Positions 43,025 through 54,054 of a stretch of 64,000 bases of DNA are shown here, in pieces; the first letter of the stretch is position 1; each line of letters starts with the position of its first letter. The DNA is from Niebla homalea. Its lineage: Eukaryota > Ascomycota > Lecanoromycetes > Lecanorales > Ramalinaceae. The notes under the pieces were generated by a model. That model was not told the DNA's origin. It did no database searches and was given only the letters and a program-made list of their open reading frames with translations. The position numbers were made by a program, and so were the translations under genes. The stretch is from the NCBI GenBank assembly GCA_019925105.1, contig JAHGAU010000024.1:310001-374000 (forward strand), written 5' to 3'.

Positions 43025-44190
43025 TCAAGCGCCTGCTTTGAAGATTTCCTTTGAATCTGCCAGCCCCTGTTTCTCCAGGTCTTCAGAGACTCCGTCTTCA
43101 CGCATTTGCTTGGGGCTCGTAGGCCAAACTCCACCACCACTGCTACGCGTAGATATGGCAGTCATGGTTGAGCTCAGTGGTCCAGTGCTCGTTTGACGCA
43201 AGGTACTGGGGTTGGTGAAACCAGAAGGCATATCTGCAATTCCCTTTCGATACTGCTTCATTGCTCCAGATCGCTTGTCGACAGACGCAGAGGCCCAAAG
43301 GGATGAAAGAGGTAGAAAGATGGCGCAGGCAGTCAGAGCATTTGATGACATAGCAGGAAGCGACACCCAGTATTGAAGGATAGAGAGCACGGCTAGCACC
43401 GTCGTTAGTGATGGCAAGACCTCTTCGTGCGTACAGACGTACCGGGAATAATGAGCGTCTGGAACCCCATGATCATCAAAATCTGCATTGGTCCGAATTG
43501 TCCAAGTCCCATCTTCCTTCTCTGGTGTAGGGCGTAACCAAGCTTAGTCACAAAGACAGCACAGAACCAGAAAAGGCTGATGCAAGTTGTGATATTGCTT
43601 GCGCTGCCTAGCATGTAAAGCGACTCTGGGCTTTCCTCGGCCACGATGTATTGATCGTTCTTTACCGTATACGCGAAACGGAAACCGATAGCCAAGAGCA
43701 CGATGACGGCCGAGGCGGCCGAGATGAGTTGGCGATAGATTTTGCGTAGTGTAACGCAAACGACTCTGACCTGTAGGTAAAGAGAAGCTTCCACCGAGGC
43801 TTGAAGCAGAAGGGTGAAGACCGTTGCTGTGACCGAGAGTGCCATATTACCCGGCCTAACACGACTGTAATCCGCAGTGAAGCTTGCATAGACCTCGACA
43901 AATGGTCCAGTGAAAAAGACACATTGGAGGACGTTGCGAATAATGTTGAAAATGAGTGACAAGGTGTTCAGAATCATGATGGTCGATAGCCGCTTGTCTG
44001 GCTTGCTGAGGAGTAGAAGGATAAGTAAAGTTGCGATGGAGGCACCAATCTGAGAGCCGTAATTGATGCATATCTCGATATTGTAGAGATTGAACTCGTC
44101 AATGTCTAGTAGAGAGACATTCACAGGACCATCTGGAGAGATGAAAGTGATATTCTGTGAAAAGGGATCAAAGGTAGGAGAAGAGGCCAT
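43025..44190 (-). CDS. STE2: Alpha-factor-type pheromone receptor (GPCR)
   Basis: Two exons (44190-43443 and 43392-43025; intron GTACGT...GTGCTAG) give 371 aa. The extracellular N-terminus contains FDPFSQNITFISPDGPVNVS, the start pattern of fungal Ste2-type receptors, with N-glycosylation sites. Seven helices follow. The first contains CINYGSQIGASIATLLILLL with the GxxxG-like dimerisation region, and the sixth/seventh contain GPMQILMIMGFQTLIIPAVL across the splice. SILQYW and SSLWAS come next. The cytosolic tail is Ser/Thr-rich. The receptor binds the alpha-factor-like peptide pheromone and signals through a heterotrimeric G protein to the mating MAPK cascade. The N. crassa counterpart is pre-2. 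KEX2, which matures the pheromone precursor, lies 12 kb away. Presence of this gene does not tell the mating type. Confidence 0.93.
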
Positions 44191-45197
44191 GTCACCTATT
44201 CAAGTGCTCCACAACGATGTGAAGAGTATGACGGCTCTGGTGAGGCAGCGAGAAGTAAACAGATAAGGAGACTTTGGCTCTTTTGAAGATATTGAGAAAC
44301 TGAATGCCTGGTCGAATCTTTCAAGGGAGGATGGTGAATAACTTCTCAAATGTAGCAACAGTCTCGAGCAGCCGGGCGAGTTTGTAGTTACTTGTAGCAG
44401 ACCTAACTCGCAGTGTCGATGAAGCCACGCAGTGGTTTTGAGGATGGTTGAAAGATAAAAGGATGGAAAGACGAGCATGGGAGCAAACAGTGAGTCTCGA
44501 TTGAAGATGGTGTGAATCATCATCATCATCATCAGGCTTGATTATGGTAGTGGGTATCAAGAACAATACTAAGCATGAGAGGAACAATAGGAAGGAAAAT
44601 TCAGACATGGGAAGCATCCCTTACTATTGTCCTCTGGCTCAGCCTTACCAAATTGGCCAAAGTGAATGATACCCAGACACTGGGCACTAACCAAACTTGT
44701 CCGATGAAAACATGATGGATATTGCGTACTTAGACACTAATAAGGTGTGGCTCGTGCAAGAAACAGGACATGCCTCAAGCTTAGGTTCGAGGGGTTGCTG
44801 GATTGTGCATTGAAGAGTGAACAGTAAATGAAGCTAGTACGAAATCTCAAGGGCCAGCCGAGCCAGCCTCGCGAGCGAATCTTTATCGATAGGTAAGGTA
44901 GAGAGATCTCCGGGCCGAGCCTTTGTGGGGCCAGCTACAAGTGGGCAACTGAGCAGCTGAGCTCCTCAGAGCTGAGACGCTCCTGACTGCTGCAGGCTTG
45001 CAATCTAGCTACAATTCAGCCCATTTAACGTTCTCCCCAATTTGAATGATATCACCAATCATCAAATACGATACTCTCCATCTGATGCAATTCTGAAAAG
45101 CTTTCGCCCACTGAAAGCTCTGCTCTGTCAGCTGCGAAACTTGCGCTATTAGCAAAGCTCTTCCTTAAAAAACGTTTGCATTCGCCACACTGTCAAG
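44191..45197. promoter_or_regulatory. Divergent promoter region of STE2 and the alpha-mannosidase gene
   Basis: 1 kb between the STE2 (-) and mannosidase (+) starts. It contains a CAT microsatellite (44518-44534) and a CCCAG-ACA-CTGGG inverted repeat near 44672. A minus-strand frame at 44321-44617 begins with a signal-peptide-like stretch followed by an Asp run that comes from the microsatellite. I do not call it a gene. Confidence 0.45.
44518..44534. repeat. CAT microsatellite
   Basis: Five CAT units plus a partial unit, in the STE2 upstream region. Confidence 0.85.
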
Positions 45198-48100
45198 ATG
45201 GGGGGCGACGTTATCCACGGTGTTGGACCAGTTCAGTTGCCTCAGCGTACGACGGGTCCAGTCGGTAAACAGATACATGACATCTACAAGTCTCGACTGG
45301 GATTGTTCACTGGCCACGGCCAGTATGACTCTCAAAACTTACAGTCAAAGATGTATTACGGAAAGGCTTCCGGCGATGACTATGTAAAGCTCTCTGTCTA
45401 CTCGCCCCCGAACCTACAGCGTCCTACTTTCGAAGATGCGACGTCCCATGGATTTGAACCTACTCACGTTGGAGCAAGTTTCGGTCCCAGCTGGTCGACC
45501 CACTGGATGAAGGTCCAACTGAAAGTTCCTGCCTCTCTTCAAAGGCATGATCTGCTGGAGCTGCATTGGGATGCCGGAAATGAGGGTTTAATTTGGACAG
45601 AGGAGGGTGAGCCTATTCAAGGCCTGACTGGTAATGACAGAATTGAATGGATCCTTCCCAAATCCTTCCACGACGGTCACTTCCATACTATCTACATCGA
45701 AATGGCTTGCAATGCTATGATGGGGAATGCGTCCGGAGGTGACATGATCCAGCCTCCAGCTCCCGACAAGTACTTCACATTGTTCAAGGCGGACATAGTA
45801 GCTGTCAATCAAGAGGCTCGCCAACTTTGCATGGACTTCTGGATCCTTGGTGATGCTGCTCGAGAGTTTCCAGATGATTCCTGGCAAGAACATAGAGCTT
45901 TACAGCTTGGCAACAAGATCATCAACACGTTCGAGCTTGAAGAGCACAGCCAGGACTCAATCCTTGAGGGCCGCAAGATTGCAGGTGAATTCCTCGGAGA
46001 TGTGAACTCGTCCAAGGTCTATGACACCGACAAGGAGGCCATGGTTTATGCCATTGGAAATTGCCACATCGATACCTGTTGGCTTTGGCCATGGGCAGAG
46101 ACCAAACGGAAGATTGCAAGATCCTGGTCAAACCAATGTGATCTCATGGATCGCTATCCTGAACATCGCTTCACTTGCTCGCAAGCCCAGCAATGGAAGT
46201 GGCTGGAGCAGCTCTATCCCAAGTTATTTGACCGGGTCAAGACTAAAGTCAAGGAGGGCCAATTCCAACCTGTCGGAGGCAGCTGGGTCGAGCATGACAC
46301 AAATCTTCCAAGTGGCGAGTCATTGGTACGCCAATTTCTCTACGGGCAGCGCTACTTCGAGAGTCGGTTTGGGGGAAGGTGCCGAACATTCTGGTTGCCC
46401 GATACATTTGGCTATTCGAGTCAACTGCCACAGGTCACCCGACTAGCTGGTATGAGCCGCTTCTTCACGCAGAAGATCAGCTGGAACAACATTAACACCT
46501 TTCCTCACACAACCTTCAGATGGGTCGGCCTCGACAACAGCCAGGTACTGTGCCACATGGCTCCCGACGATACTTACACTGCGGGTGCGAACTTCGGCGA
46601 TGTCATGAGAAGTCTAACCCAGAATAAATCCATGGATCAGGATCCCCGCGGGCTGCTTGCATTTGGCAAAGGTGATGGCGGCGGTGGTCCGACTTGGAGG
46701 CATTTAGAAAAGCTGAGGCGGTGTAGGGGGATGAGCGATACCACTGGACTCCTACCGCGCGTACAGATGGGCGGCTCCGTTGAGGATTTCTACGACAAGC
46801 TTGAAAAAGCAGCTGAAGACGGCACAAAGTTTGTCACTTGGTATGGTGAACTTTACCTCGAATTACATCGCGGGACCTACACGACACAGGCGCAGACCAA
46901 GTGGAACAACCGCAAGTCTGAAATAATGCTACATGACCTGGAATTGCTGGCGACGATGGCGACTATCAAGGATGGCAACTACAAGTACCCCAAGAGACAG
47001 CTCGATGATATGTGGGAAGGCATACTGCTCTGTCAATTCCACGACTGTTTGCCTGGCAGTGCACTCGAAATGTGCTATCGAGATGCGGATGAGCTTTACG
47101 CTAACGTTTTTACTACCGGACGAGGGCTGATTGGGGAGGCTCTCGCTACACTTGGTATCGGTAATGTTAATAGTACTATAGCTTCAGCGCAACATTCTGT
47201 GGCAATCAACACATTGCCGTGGCCACGAGCAGAGATTGTGAGATCGCCCCAAGACCATCCGGGGATTGACTCTCAGTATTACCTTGCTAAAGGCGATTCC
47301 AATATCCTCGAGCTGCAAGAAATCAAAGCTGCGGCTCCATCTGCCACGGCATCCATCAAGGAAACCGCAGAAGGCGTGTTCCAGCTCTCAAATGCCCACT
47401 TGAGCCTCCAAGTGGAAAATGGTTGTATAACATCTCTCATCGACAAGGCAGAAGATCGCGAGCTGGTCCTAAAGGGACAGAAGGCAAATCAGTTGGTCAT
47501 CTTTGATGACAAGCCCCTTCACTGGCAAGCATGGGACGTCGAAGTATATCATCTCGATACCCGAAGAGAGCTTCATTCCAGTCGAAGTGTGATCAAAGAA
47601 TCAGGCCCTCATCGAGTCAGCCTTGAAACCGAGACCAGAATCAGTGAGGTCAGTTGGGTCAAGACGACTCTGAGCCTAGCTGTCTCCGTCAGCGACCAAC
47701 CGTCTTACATCGAGATGGAGAGCGAGGTAGAATGGCACGAAGACATGAAATTCCTCAAGGTCGAGTTTCCGGTCGACATTCTGAACACCGAAGCTTCGTA
47801 TGAAACACAGTACGGCATAATCAAGCGACCAACGCATTATAACACTAGTTGGGATATGGCCAAATTTGAAGTCTGCTGTCACAAATGGGCCGATCTGTCC
47901 GAAAATGGATACGGAGTTTCGATTCTCAACGAGAGTAAATACGGCTTTGCAACGGCAGGCAAGATGATGCGGTTGTCTCTGCTCCGATCGCCAAAGGCAC
48001 CGGACGCTCATGCTGACATGGGTGAGAGATACCTATACCCCTTTCATTCGTCAACTTTCGCAGTGCGCGAGACTAACCATGCCAGGTCATCACCGTTTCC

Positions 48101-48534
48101 GCTACGCAATCTTGCCGCATGCAGGACCACTGGGCCACCAGACAGTCCGTACTGCCAGGAACTTCAACTGCCCAATGCAAGTCACGACGTGCGGGGAACA
48201 TGCCATGTCATCCACGCGGGATCTTCTCTCCAGCATTTCAATTAGCGGATCGACAGCATTGATTCTGGATACAATCAAGCGGGGCGAGGATGACGAAGAC
48301 GTCAGCCGCGGCGAGCTATCCAAACGGCATGGAAGAAGCATCATCCTGAGAGTGTACGAGAGCTTAGGAGGCCGAGCCAAAGGTCTGGGGAAGCTGGGAG
48401 ATGTTCTAGGGGTGAAAAAGGTCTTCAGGACGAACGCCCTGGAAGATGATGAGGGTGAATTGAGCCTGGAGGATGGTACATTTGCAATCGACCTGAAAGC
48501 GTTCGAGGTCGCCACGTTCCGGCTTCAACTATAA
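45198..48534 (+). CDS. AMS1: Vacuolar/cytosolic alpha-mannosidase (GH38, Ams1 type)
   Basis: Two exons (45198-48021 and 48086-48534) give 1090 aa, the usual length for fungal class II Ams1 mannosidases. There is no signal peptide, as expected for a protein that reaches the vacuole from the cytosol. After an N-terminal beta-sandwich the catalytic barrel starts at NCHIDTCWLWPWAET (H and D of the metal site near 290). WLPDTFGYSSQLPQ carries the nucleophile Asp near 403. QKISWNNINTFPHTTFRW and QFHDCLPGSALEMCY are further GH38 signatures. The C-terminal beta domain continues HHRFRYAILPHAG after the splice. The enzyme trims alpha-1,2/1,3/1,6-mannose from free oligosaccharides. In yeast Ams1 is a Cvt/selective-autophagy cargo, and SNX4, needed for that route, also lies in this window. 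Confidence 0.95.
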
Positions 48535-48709
48535 CGATGTAGACGATGTGGTGTCCACAGCAGACTGTCGAATGACACCATCGTAGGGGCGATGGAAAGC
48601 GTGTGCAGTAGGCACATGACTAAGGTAGCCTTGAGTCAATGTATGAATACATGGTATATCTATGCATCAGGTCTATGTCTAAGTGAACTTATCCCAGAAT
48701 CGATACGCT

Positions 48710-49789
48710 CTACAACAATGGGTTGCCCCTGTATTCAGGCGCATCACCATTCTGCACCGGCTTCCGAGCTTGATTGTCGCCTTCAATGCCCCCCTGCACA
48801 TCCTCATCCTCCTGCTCAGCCAGAAACTTCTCCGCTTCGAGCGCGGCGATGCATCCACTTCCCGCACTCGTGATGGCCTGCCGATACCTCTTGTCCTGCA
48901 CATCCCCGGCGGCGAACACGCCCTCCACATTCGTGTACGACGTCCCGGGCTTCGTCAGGATGTAATTCTCCGAATCCATATCGATCACCCCTTTGAACAT
49001 CTCGGTGGCCGGGTCATGCCCCACCGCATAGAACAGCCCGTTCGCCGCCAAATGCTCCTCCTGGCCCGTCTCCACATTCTTGACCCTCAACCCGGTCATC
49101 AACCCCCTCTCCTTCTCCTCGCCCGTCACCTCCGTCGCCACCGTGTTGAACCGCACCTTACACTTCGGATGCCCCAGCAGCCGCTTCGCCATCGTCTTGC
49201 TCGCCCGCAGCGCCCCCTTCCTCACCAACACCGTGACCTCCCTCCCGTACTTGGCCAGGAACATGGCCTCCTCGGCCGCGGAATCCCCACCCCCAATCAC
49301 CACCAACGGCCGGTTCCGGAAGATCGGCACGGCGCCATCGCACACCGCGCACGCCGAGATCCCATTCTGCCAGTAGCGGTCCTCACCCGGCAGCCCGAGG
49401 CGGCGGGCACTGGCCCCCGTGGCGATGATGACCGCGGACGCGGTGACGGGCTCGCTGTCGGTGTCGTTGTCGTCCTCGCGCCACAGCCGGAAGGGGCGGC
49501 CGTGCGCGAGGTCGACCCGGGCGATCGTCTCGCTGACGATCCGGGTGCCGAACCGTTCCGACTGCGCGCGCATCTCGTCCATCAGCGCCGCCCCGCCGAT
49601 CCCCTGCGGGAATCCCGGGAAGTTCTCCACGTCCGTGGTGGTGGTGAGTTGCCCGCCCGCGGCGACGCCGTTGGCCAGCATGCCCTCGTACAGGGTCGGT
49701 TGCAGCTCCGCGCGGGAGAGGTAGATGGCGGCGGTGTGGGCGGCCGGGCCGGAGCCGATGATGATGACTTTGGAGTGTCGGGAGGCCAT
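48710..49789 (-). CDS. TRR1: Thioredoxin reductase
   Basis: A single exon of 359 aa from the ATG at 49789, starting [20 protein letters not shown]. It is the low-molecular-weight fungal/bacterial type. Features are the FAD-binding [18 protein letters not shown], the [10 protein letters not shown] segment, the redox-active CAVCDG (near 148-151), the NADPH fold [20 protein letters not shown], and the second FAD motif [20 protein letters not shown]. It reduces thioredoxin with NADPH. The C-terminal ~30 residues are a disordered acidic tail. Codon choice is strongly C/G-ending compared with the neighbours, which leaves a long antisense frame open. The frame stays open 5' of the ATG for 75 codons (see the upstream extension). 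N. crassa cys-9 is the expected orthologue. Confidence 0.96.
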   Translation of the reverse strand: MASRHSKVIIIGSGPAAHTAAIYLSRAELQPTLYEGMLANGVAAGGQLTTTTDVENFPGFPQGIGGAALMDEMRAQSERFGTRIVSETIARVDLAHGRPFRLWREDDNDTDSEPVTASAVIIATGASARRLGLPGEDRYWQNGISACAVCDGAVPIFRNRPLVVIGGGDSAAEEAMFLAKYGREVTVLVRKGALRASKTMAKRLLGHPKCKVRFNTVATEVTGEEKERGLMTGLRVKNVETGQEEHLAANGLFYAVGHDPATEMFKGVIDMDSENYILTKPGTSYTNVEGVFAAGDVQDKRYRQAITSAGSGCIAALEAEKFLAEQEDEDVQGGIEGDNQARKPVQNGDAPEYRGNPLL

Positions 49790-50014
49790 GTTGCGGGTGG
49801 TGGTGGTGGTGGTGGTGCGGCGGGCGGTGACGCTGCCGCCCGTGGGCGCGAGCGGGGAAAAGGGGCGAGCTGCTGCTGCTACTGGTGGGCTGGTCGTGGA
49901 TTGAGGTTGGAAGATGGCGGCTGCTAGGAGGGGGAGGGTGCTGCTTGAGCGGAGGGTGGTGAGCCGGCGGAAGGTGGAGGAAAACAGGATGGCGGCGAGG
50001 GTGGGATTGGCTTG
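49790..50014 (-). other. In-frame, AUG-less 5' extension of TRR1 (candidate mitochondrial presequence)
   Basis: Upstream of the TRR1 ATG the same frame is open for 75 codons back to a TAA at 50017-50015. The implied peptide contains [35 protein letters not shown] and [13 protein letters not shown]. It is rich in Arg, Ser, Thr, Ala and Leu and has no Asp or Glu. It has no ATG. Near-cognate ATC (49990-49988, preceded by GCCGCC) and CTG (49987-49985) are the best candidate initiators. It could also be plain leader sequence with biased composition. A GGT/ACC triplet run (49796-49816) encodes the Thr run. Confidence 0.4.
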
Positions 50015-50065
50015 TTATTTAATTGAGATGAGGGGGGGAGTGATCAGGTGGGAAATCCTGGTCAT
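50015..50065 (-). other. Upstream ORF in the TRR1 leader
   Basis: A 16-codon uORF (MTRISHLITPPLISIK, then TAA) in the same frame as TRR1. It lies 225 nt 5' of the main ATG, if the transcript starts that far upstream. No GT dinucleotide occurs inside it, so splicing out its stop is unlikely. Confidence 0.4.
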
Positions 50066-50431
50066 AGATATATGTGCGAAGGGTTTCTTTTGTTAATGTT
50101 GGCGTCCAATGGCTCATGAAATAGAGTACAGCACAAGAAGAATTTGGATACGATTTGGAAGCATTTTTCACCAGCAGGATCGCGTCATCCCCACGACGCG
50201 GGCGGCGCGGCCCCCGAGGACGCTTTTCATAGGGCTGACTGGACATGATTCCTAAGCGTACAAAAAGGATCGGCGGCCTTATTCTCGTTCGCTGAATTGA
50301 GGATTCAACATATCATATCACAACTCTGTCCAGCACGGTGCAATCGGTAATGTTCTCATGTCTATATCATTAGTGCAACATATACAGTCTATGTTCTAGC
50401 CGTTGATTGTTACCTCTATCATGGGTTCTTC
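50066..50431. other. Intergenic region upstream of TRR1
   Basis: 366 bp holding the presumed TRR1 promoter and the 3' end of the next minus-strand gene. No further feature is recognised. Confidence 0.4.
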
Positions 50432-51994
50432 TCAGAACTCTTCGCCCTCCTTTTGTCCAGGCAAGACGACCACGATTTTCTTCTTCAGCTCTTCACCTTT
50501 TCCATGTCTGTGAGTTGAAATATCCTTTGCTCTGCTCGCTCTCTTCTCGGGTCCATTGTGGAACGCTGCGATCAGCTTCTTGCCATTGAAGCGTTCCTTC
50601 TTGTGAGAAACGTCACTTGACCCCGGAAGCGCCCTGTTGATCTCCCTGGACCCTCCAGACCTCCTGCCTTCGTCGTGCGGGCTATCGACAGAAGTACGGC
50701 TTGCACCGCGTGATTCAGAAGACTTACGTAGCCTGTCGACGGAGGTGTCTGGCATATGTAGTTTTACGTCACTCGAGGCTTGCTCCTGGTCGCCTGTTGA
50801 GATGTCTGCGATACTTCTGTGTCCTTGATGTGTGGACACCGGCTTGTGCTTCGAAGCGGAAGCAATACGACGGTGGATGAGATCGTAGGCTTCAGCTACT
50901 CCGTGCTGGAGGCTCATCCTGTGGTGTTTGGTAATGGAGCTTCTTCGACCGGAATTGGTCGTCTGCGGTTCGGTAAAACCTGGTCCACGCATCTGTCCGA
51001 CGTCTTGAGTGCTTCTTTCCTCTCCTGCATACTGAGCATTGGTTTTGGAGCCCATCATCTCCCCGATCCTGGATGTTCCAAAGGAAGTCCTCCTGGCTTG
51101 GGGGAGTCGCTGTCTTTCATGTTCTATTTCCAAATATTCAGGTATCAATGCTGGGTACTCCATCACGTCGCTGATTCTGGGTGCCATCTGACTTGTCTGG
51201 ATGAGCTCCGACCACGGCCGGACCGGCGTGATTGGGCTGGGCTCGAAGCTTGATTGCGTGAAGAATGTATCTGGTGATTGTGGCGATTGAGGCGAGATGT
51301 CGTGCAGCAGGGCTTTATACTCGTCAGGCTGCCATTTCTGCCCTTTGAATGGTTCGAAGGTGCTAAACAACTCGTCCCGTAAAGATCTCGCTGTTGCATC
51401 AGGCTCCTTCATTTCCCCTTGATATGCCTGAGGGATGGCTGAGGTTGTCTGAGCCTTCGTCGCCGGTGGCTTGTACACAGGCGCCTTCCATTCTGCGAAA
51501 CGAGGCTCTTGAGACGTGTCCGGGGTCTGCACTCGTACACCGGGATGGATATCCTGAAGTCTGACTTCAGATAAAGCATTGTGCGGCTTTGATCGTGTGT
51601 CAGGAAGTTGGTATTGCGCGCCGTCACTATGATGGGGCCGCAACAGCAATCTCTCGGGGATCCTAGAAGCACCAGATCGTTTGATAGAGACCTTCTTGAA
51701 CAATCTGGCCGGCAGTGTCGTCTCATGATCCTTTTCATCTAGTGGTGGTGGAGGTGCGTTGTTGACTGAATTGAGCGGGCTTGGGGGTGGTCTTTGCTGG
51801 GGTGGTGTTGGTGGCAAAGGTTTCTCCATGTAAAGATTGATGATCGACTCAACCCGAGGGCTTCTCGGCGTCGAGGGTCGCGATCTCGGCGTTGATGGTC
51901 GTGAGGGCCAGGGCTTTTCTAGCCCTTTAAGAGACGAAGATGAAGAATTCTCTCGCCGTAGCCGTGGACGTTCTGAGCTCGATCGCGACGACAT
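50432..51994 (-). CDS. Disordered fungal protein of unknown function
   Basis: One exon. The frame is open from 52177, but I take the ATG at 51994 (MSSRSSSERPRLRRENSSSS, 520 aa). The upstream part is Cys/Phe/Leu-rich and unlike the rest, and is probably leader. The protein is Ser/Pro/Arg-rich with a short tandem repeat RPSTPRS-RPSTPRS-PR near the N-terminus, followed by proline runs (KPLPPTPPQQRPPP). Conserved-looking ordered pieces are SLRDELFSTFEPFKGQKWQP, RRSSITKHHRMSLQHGVAEA (followed by YDLIHRRIASASKHKP), and a C-terminal basic end with EELKKKIVVVLPGQKEGEEF. I recognise no domain. Many Pezizomycotina genomes carry unannotated genes of this style; signalling or scaffold roles are speculative. 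Confidence 0.65.
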   Translation of the reverse strand: MSSRSSSERPRLRRENSSSSSLKGLEKPWPSRPSTPRSRPSTPRSPRVESIINLYMEKPLPPTPPQQRPPPSPLNSVNNAPPPPLDEKDHETTLPARLFKKVSIKRSGASRIPERLLLRPHHSDGAQYQLPDTRSKPHNALSEVRLQDIHPGVRVQTPDTSQEPRFAEWKAPVYKPPATKAQTTSAIPQAYQGEMKEPDATARSLRDELFSTFEPFKGQKWQPDEYKALLHDISPQSPQSPDTFFTQSSFEPSPITPVRPWSELIQTSQMAPRISDVMEYPALIPEYLEIEHERQRLPQARRTSFGTSRIGEMMGSKTNAQYAGEERSTQDVGQMRGPGFTEPQTTNSGRRSSITKHHRMSLQHGVAEAYDLIHRRIASASKHKPVSTHQGHRSIADISTGDQEQASSDVKLHMPDTSVDRLRKSSESRGASRTSVDSPHDEGRRSGGSREINRALPGSSDVSHKKERFNGKKLIAAFHNGPEKRASRAKDISTHRHGKGEELKKKIVVVLPGQKEGEEF

Positions 51995-52620
51995 CTCGGC
52001 AGACCCAAATTCCACAATTGGCCCATTCTTGAGAGTCCGCGGAAAGCAGAAACGAGGCAGTAGTAATGAGTATATATTGATGCAAAATCTCAATTGAAAG
52101 AATAAAGACGTAGGCAGCCACGAGGCCATATTCTCGAACCCGCATTGTGAACATTCGCAACCCAAGAATTTGGACAAAGGGCATAGATACGATCCCTGAC
52201 GGTTGCGTTCTAATGCGGAAATCCCAAGCTAAGTATTGCATTGTTCATTTGAGAAAAGGGAACAGTCAATAAGACTTCATATTGTTAGCCAATGCGTAAG
52301 TCACACAAGGGAGCATATCTTCCGTGGCCGCATTTGGCTTGCCTCCAGAATGGAAATGGTGTGCCAATCATTTAGATGCTGGGAATCATTCTCTCTCCAC
52401 AAGGTAACCAGTATGGGTTCGATCTTCATCCACAGCCAATGAAACGACGATGAGATGGTGATTGCCACAACGGTCATCAGCAATGAAGACCGTATACAGG
52501 GAAGGTATCAACAGATGGGTGGTGCACGCAAGATCAAAGCGGCGTGGTATCGGGGGTATCCTCTCATTGTTATGTTGCGTGAGGTGGAGAATTGAATCGG
52601 CTTCCTCTCGATATTCCACT
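51995..52620. other. Intergenic region downstream of SNX4
   Basis: 626 bp between the disordered-protein start and the SNX4 stop, both minus strand. The first 183 bp are open in the frame of the downstream gene. No other feature is recognised. Confidence 0.45.
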
Positions 52621-54054
52621 TCAGCCTTCTTCTTTTAGATACCGCTCCCATGTCCCAATGACCCCATCATAGAAATCGATGTGCTTTTCAGCCAAAGTAC
52701 CGAGACTGTCCTTGAACTCAGCTGCCTTGATCCTTTCGAAGTCCTGTACCTCCCGTACGACTTCCCCGTCAAAAGCTTCCGACGCTCGTCTGGCGTTCTC
52801 AACTTCAGTCACTAGTCTCTCGATCTGGAGCTCTAGCTTTCTCACTCGTTCCCGGCGGGATTGCTCATGGTCTACACCTCGCGCGTCCTCGATCTTGGAA
52901 CGGATGAAGGAAGCAGGCGTGTTGCTGTGATTATTACTAGCTAGGGTATCCCGATCGTATGACGCTTTATTCAGGTAGTCGGTCAAACCCTCATAGTCCA
53001 GCTGCTTCTGCTCCCTTGTTTTCAAGAGAGATTTGAGAGATGTCGAGTACGCCTCCATGTCGCGTAAGCTGCCCAGATAGTCTTGATCGGTGTGCTCCTT
53101 AAGAGCAGTAATCCCACGAGCTGTCTGCTCCACCCCCTGCGCAAAGATGTGGACCGGGTGCTCGACGCCAGGCTCCATGGTTTGAAGCTTCATGAATTGA
53201 ACGCTCAAGTCTGTATAGTCAGTCTCGAGGTCGGCTTCACGGCGGGCGATCCGTGCTATTATCCGAGAGACATGCCCCAGGTCCTCGTCTAGCTTATCTG
53301 CTTTCTCCCGAACCTCAATGAAACGCTTGTCGGGCTTGTGGACTTTTGAAAAGGCATTGACGAATGTATCGGCGAAATTGTCAAAGACACTCGTACTTTG
53401 TTCTGACACAGACGACATGCGCTTGGGATGTTGTCTCATATGAGCATTCCAGTCATTGGATTCCAAGAAGATAGTGAGGAGGGTAGCACGGCGCAGGACA
53501 GGATGTTCCGCGCATCGTTTAAGGAAGCGATGTAACGAGTGAGCTCTTCTTTGCGTGAAGTCTGGTCCGAAGCGGTCGCCTCGGACGTATTCCATCTTGT
53601 GCTTGTCCGGAAGGGGGGGAACGGCGCATTGTGGGTATTGCCTTGAGAGCTCCTTGTACAGGAAGACAAAGTCGGTGAAGCGTCGGCGGACCTTAACAAC
53701 AGACTTCTGAAAGGACGCAAAGTCTGTCTGCAAAGGATGGTAAGCAGCAGCTCCAGGGGCTGACTAGACGATCAATTGGGCAAGGCGTACCTGAGTGGTG
53801 ACCAGGAAGGAAACATATGCATCTTTGGTTCCGTCATTCTCCTTGATGGGTGTATCAACTTTGCAGTCTAATCTGCCATCCCCAATGCCTGCCAGGTCCA
53901 CCCGATCTGCGTTCTCTCCTGCCTGAGCGGACTCCACGCCAACTTTCCTCTTTCCTGAGTTGCTCACGCCATAAACTTCGTGGCCAGTGTCTGATTTGGA
54001 GGCGTCATTGTCCTGCTCGTTCTGCCACGAAACGTTGTCGAAGTTGTCGTCCAT
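52621..54054 (-). CDS. SNX4: Sorting nexin Snx4 (Atg24)
   Basis: Two exons (54054-53791 and 53727-52621; intron GTACGC...TTTGCAG) give 456 aa. An acidic N-terminus (MDDNFDNVSWQNEQDND) precedes the PX domain. That domain spans the intron: KENDGTKDAYVSFLVTTQ joins TDFASFQKSVVKVRRRFTDF and VFLYKELSRQYPQCAVPPLP. The RRF and the basic RAHSLHRFLKR stretch bind phosphatidylinositol 3-phosphate. The rest is a BAR domain of long charged coiled coils, ending FYDGVIGTWERYLKEEG. Snx4 forms heterodimers with other PX-BAR proteins on endosomes. It recycles SNAREs and acts in selective autophagy, including delivery of Ams1-type cargo in yeast. The frame extends upstream of 54054 without an ATG. Confidence 0.94.

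Noticed and set aside
44321..44617. 98-codon minus-strand frame with a signal-peptide-like start upstream of STE2
   Set aside because: Its Asp run is the CAT microsatellite and the rest looks random. It lies where the STE2 leader and promoter should be. A small secreted protein cannot be fully excluded.
48683..49927. 414-codon plus-strand frame opposite TRR1
   Set aside because: It mirrors TRR1 exactly. Its His/Arg/Leu/Pro-rich sequence is what results from reading C/G-ending codons in reverse, with no domain features.
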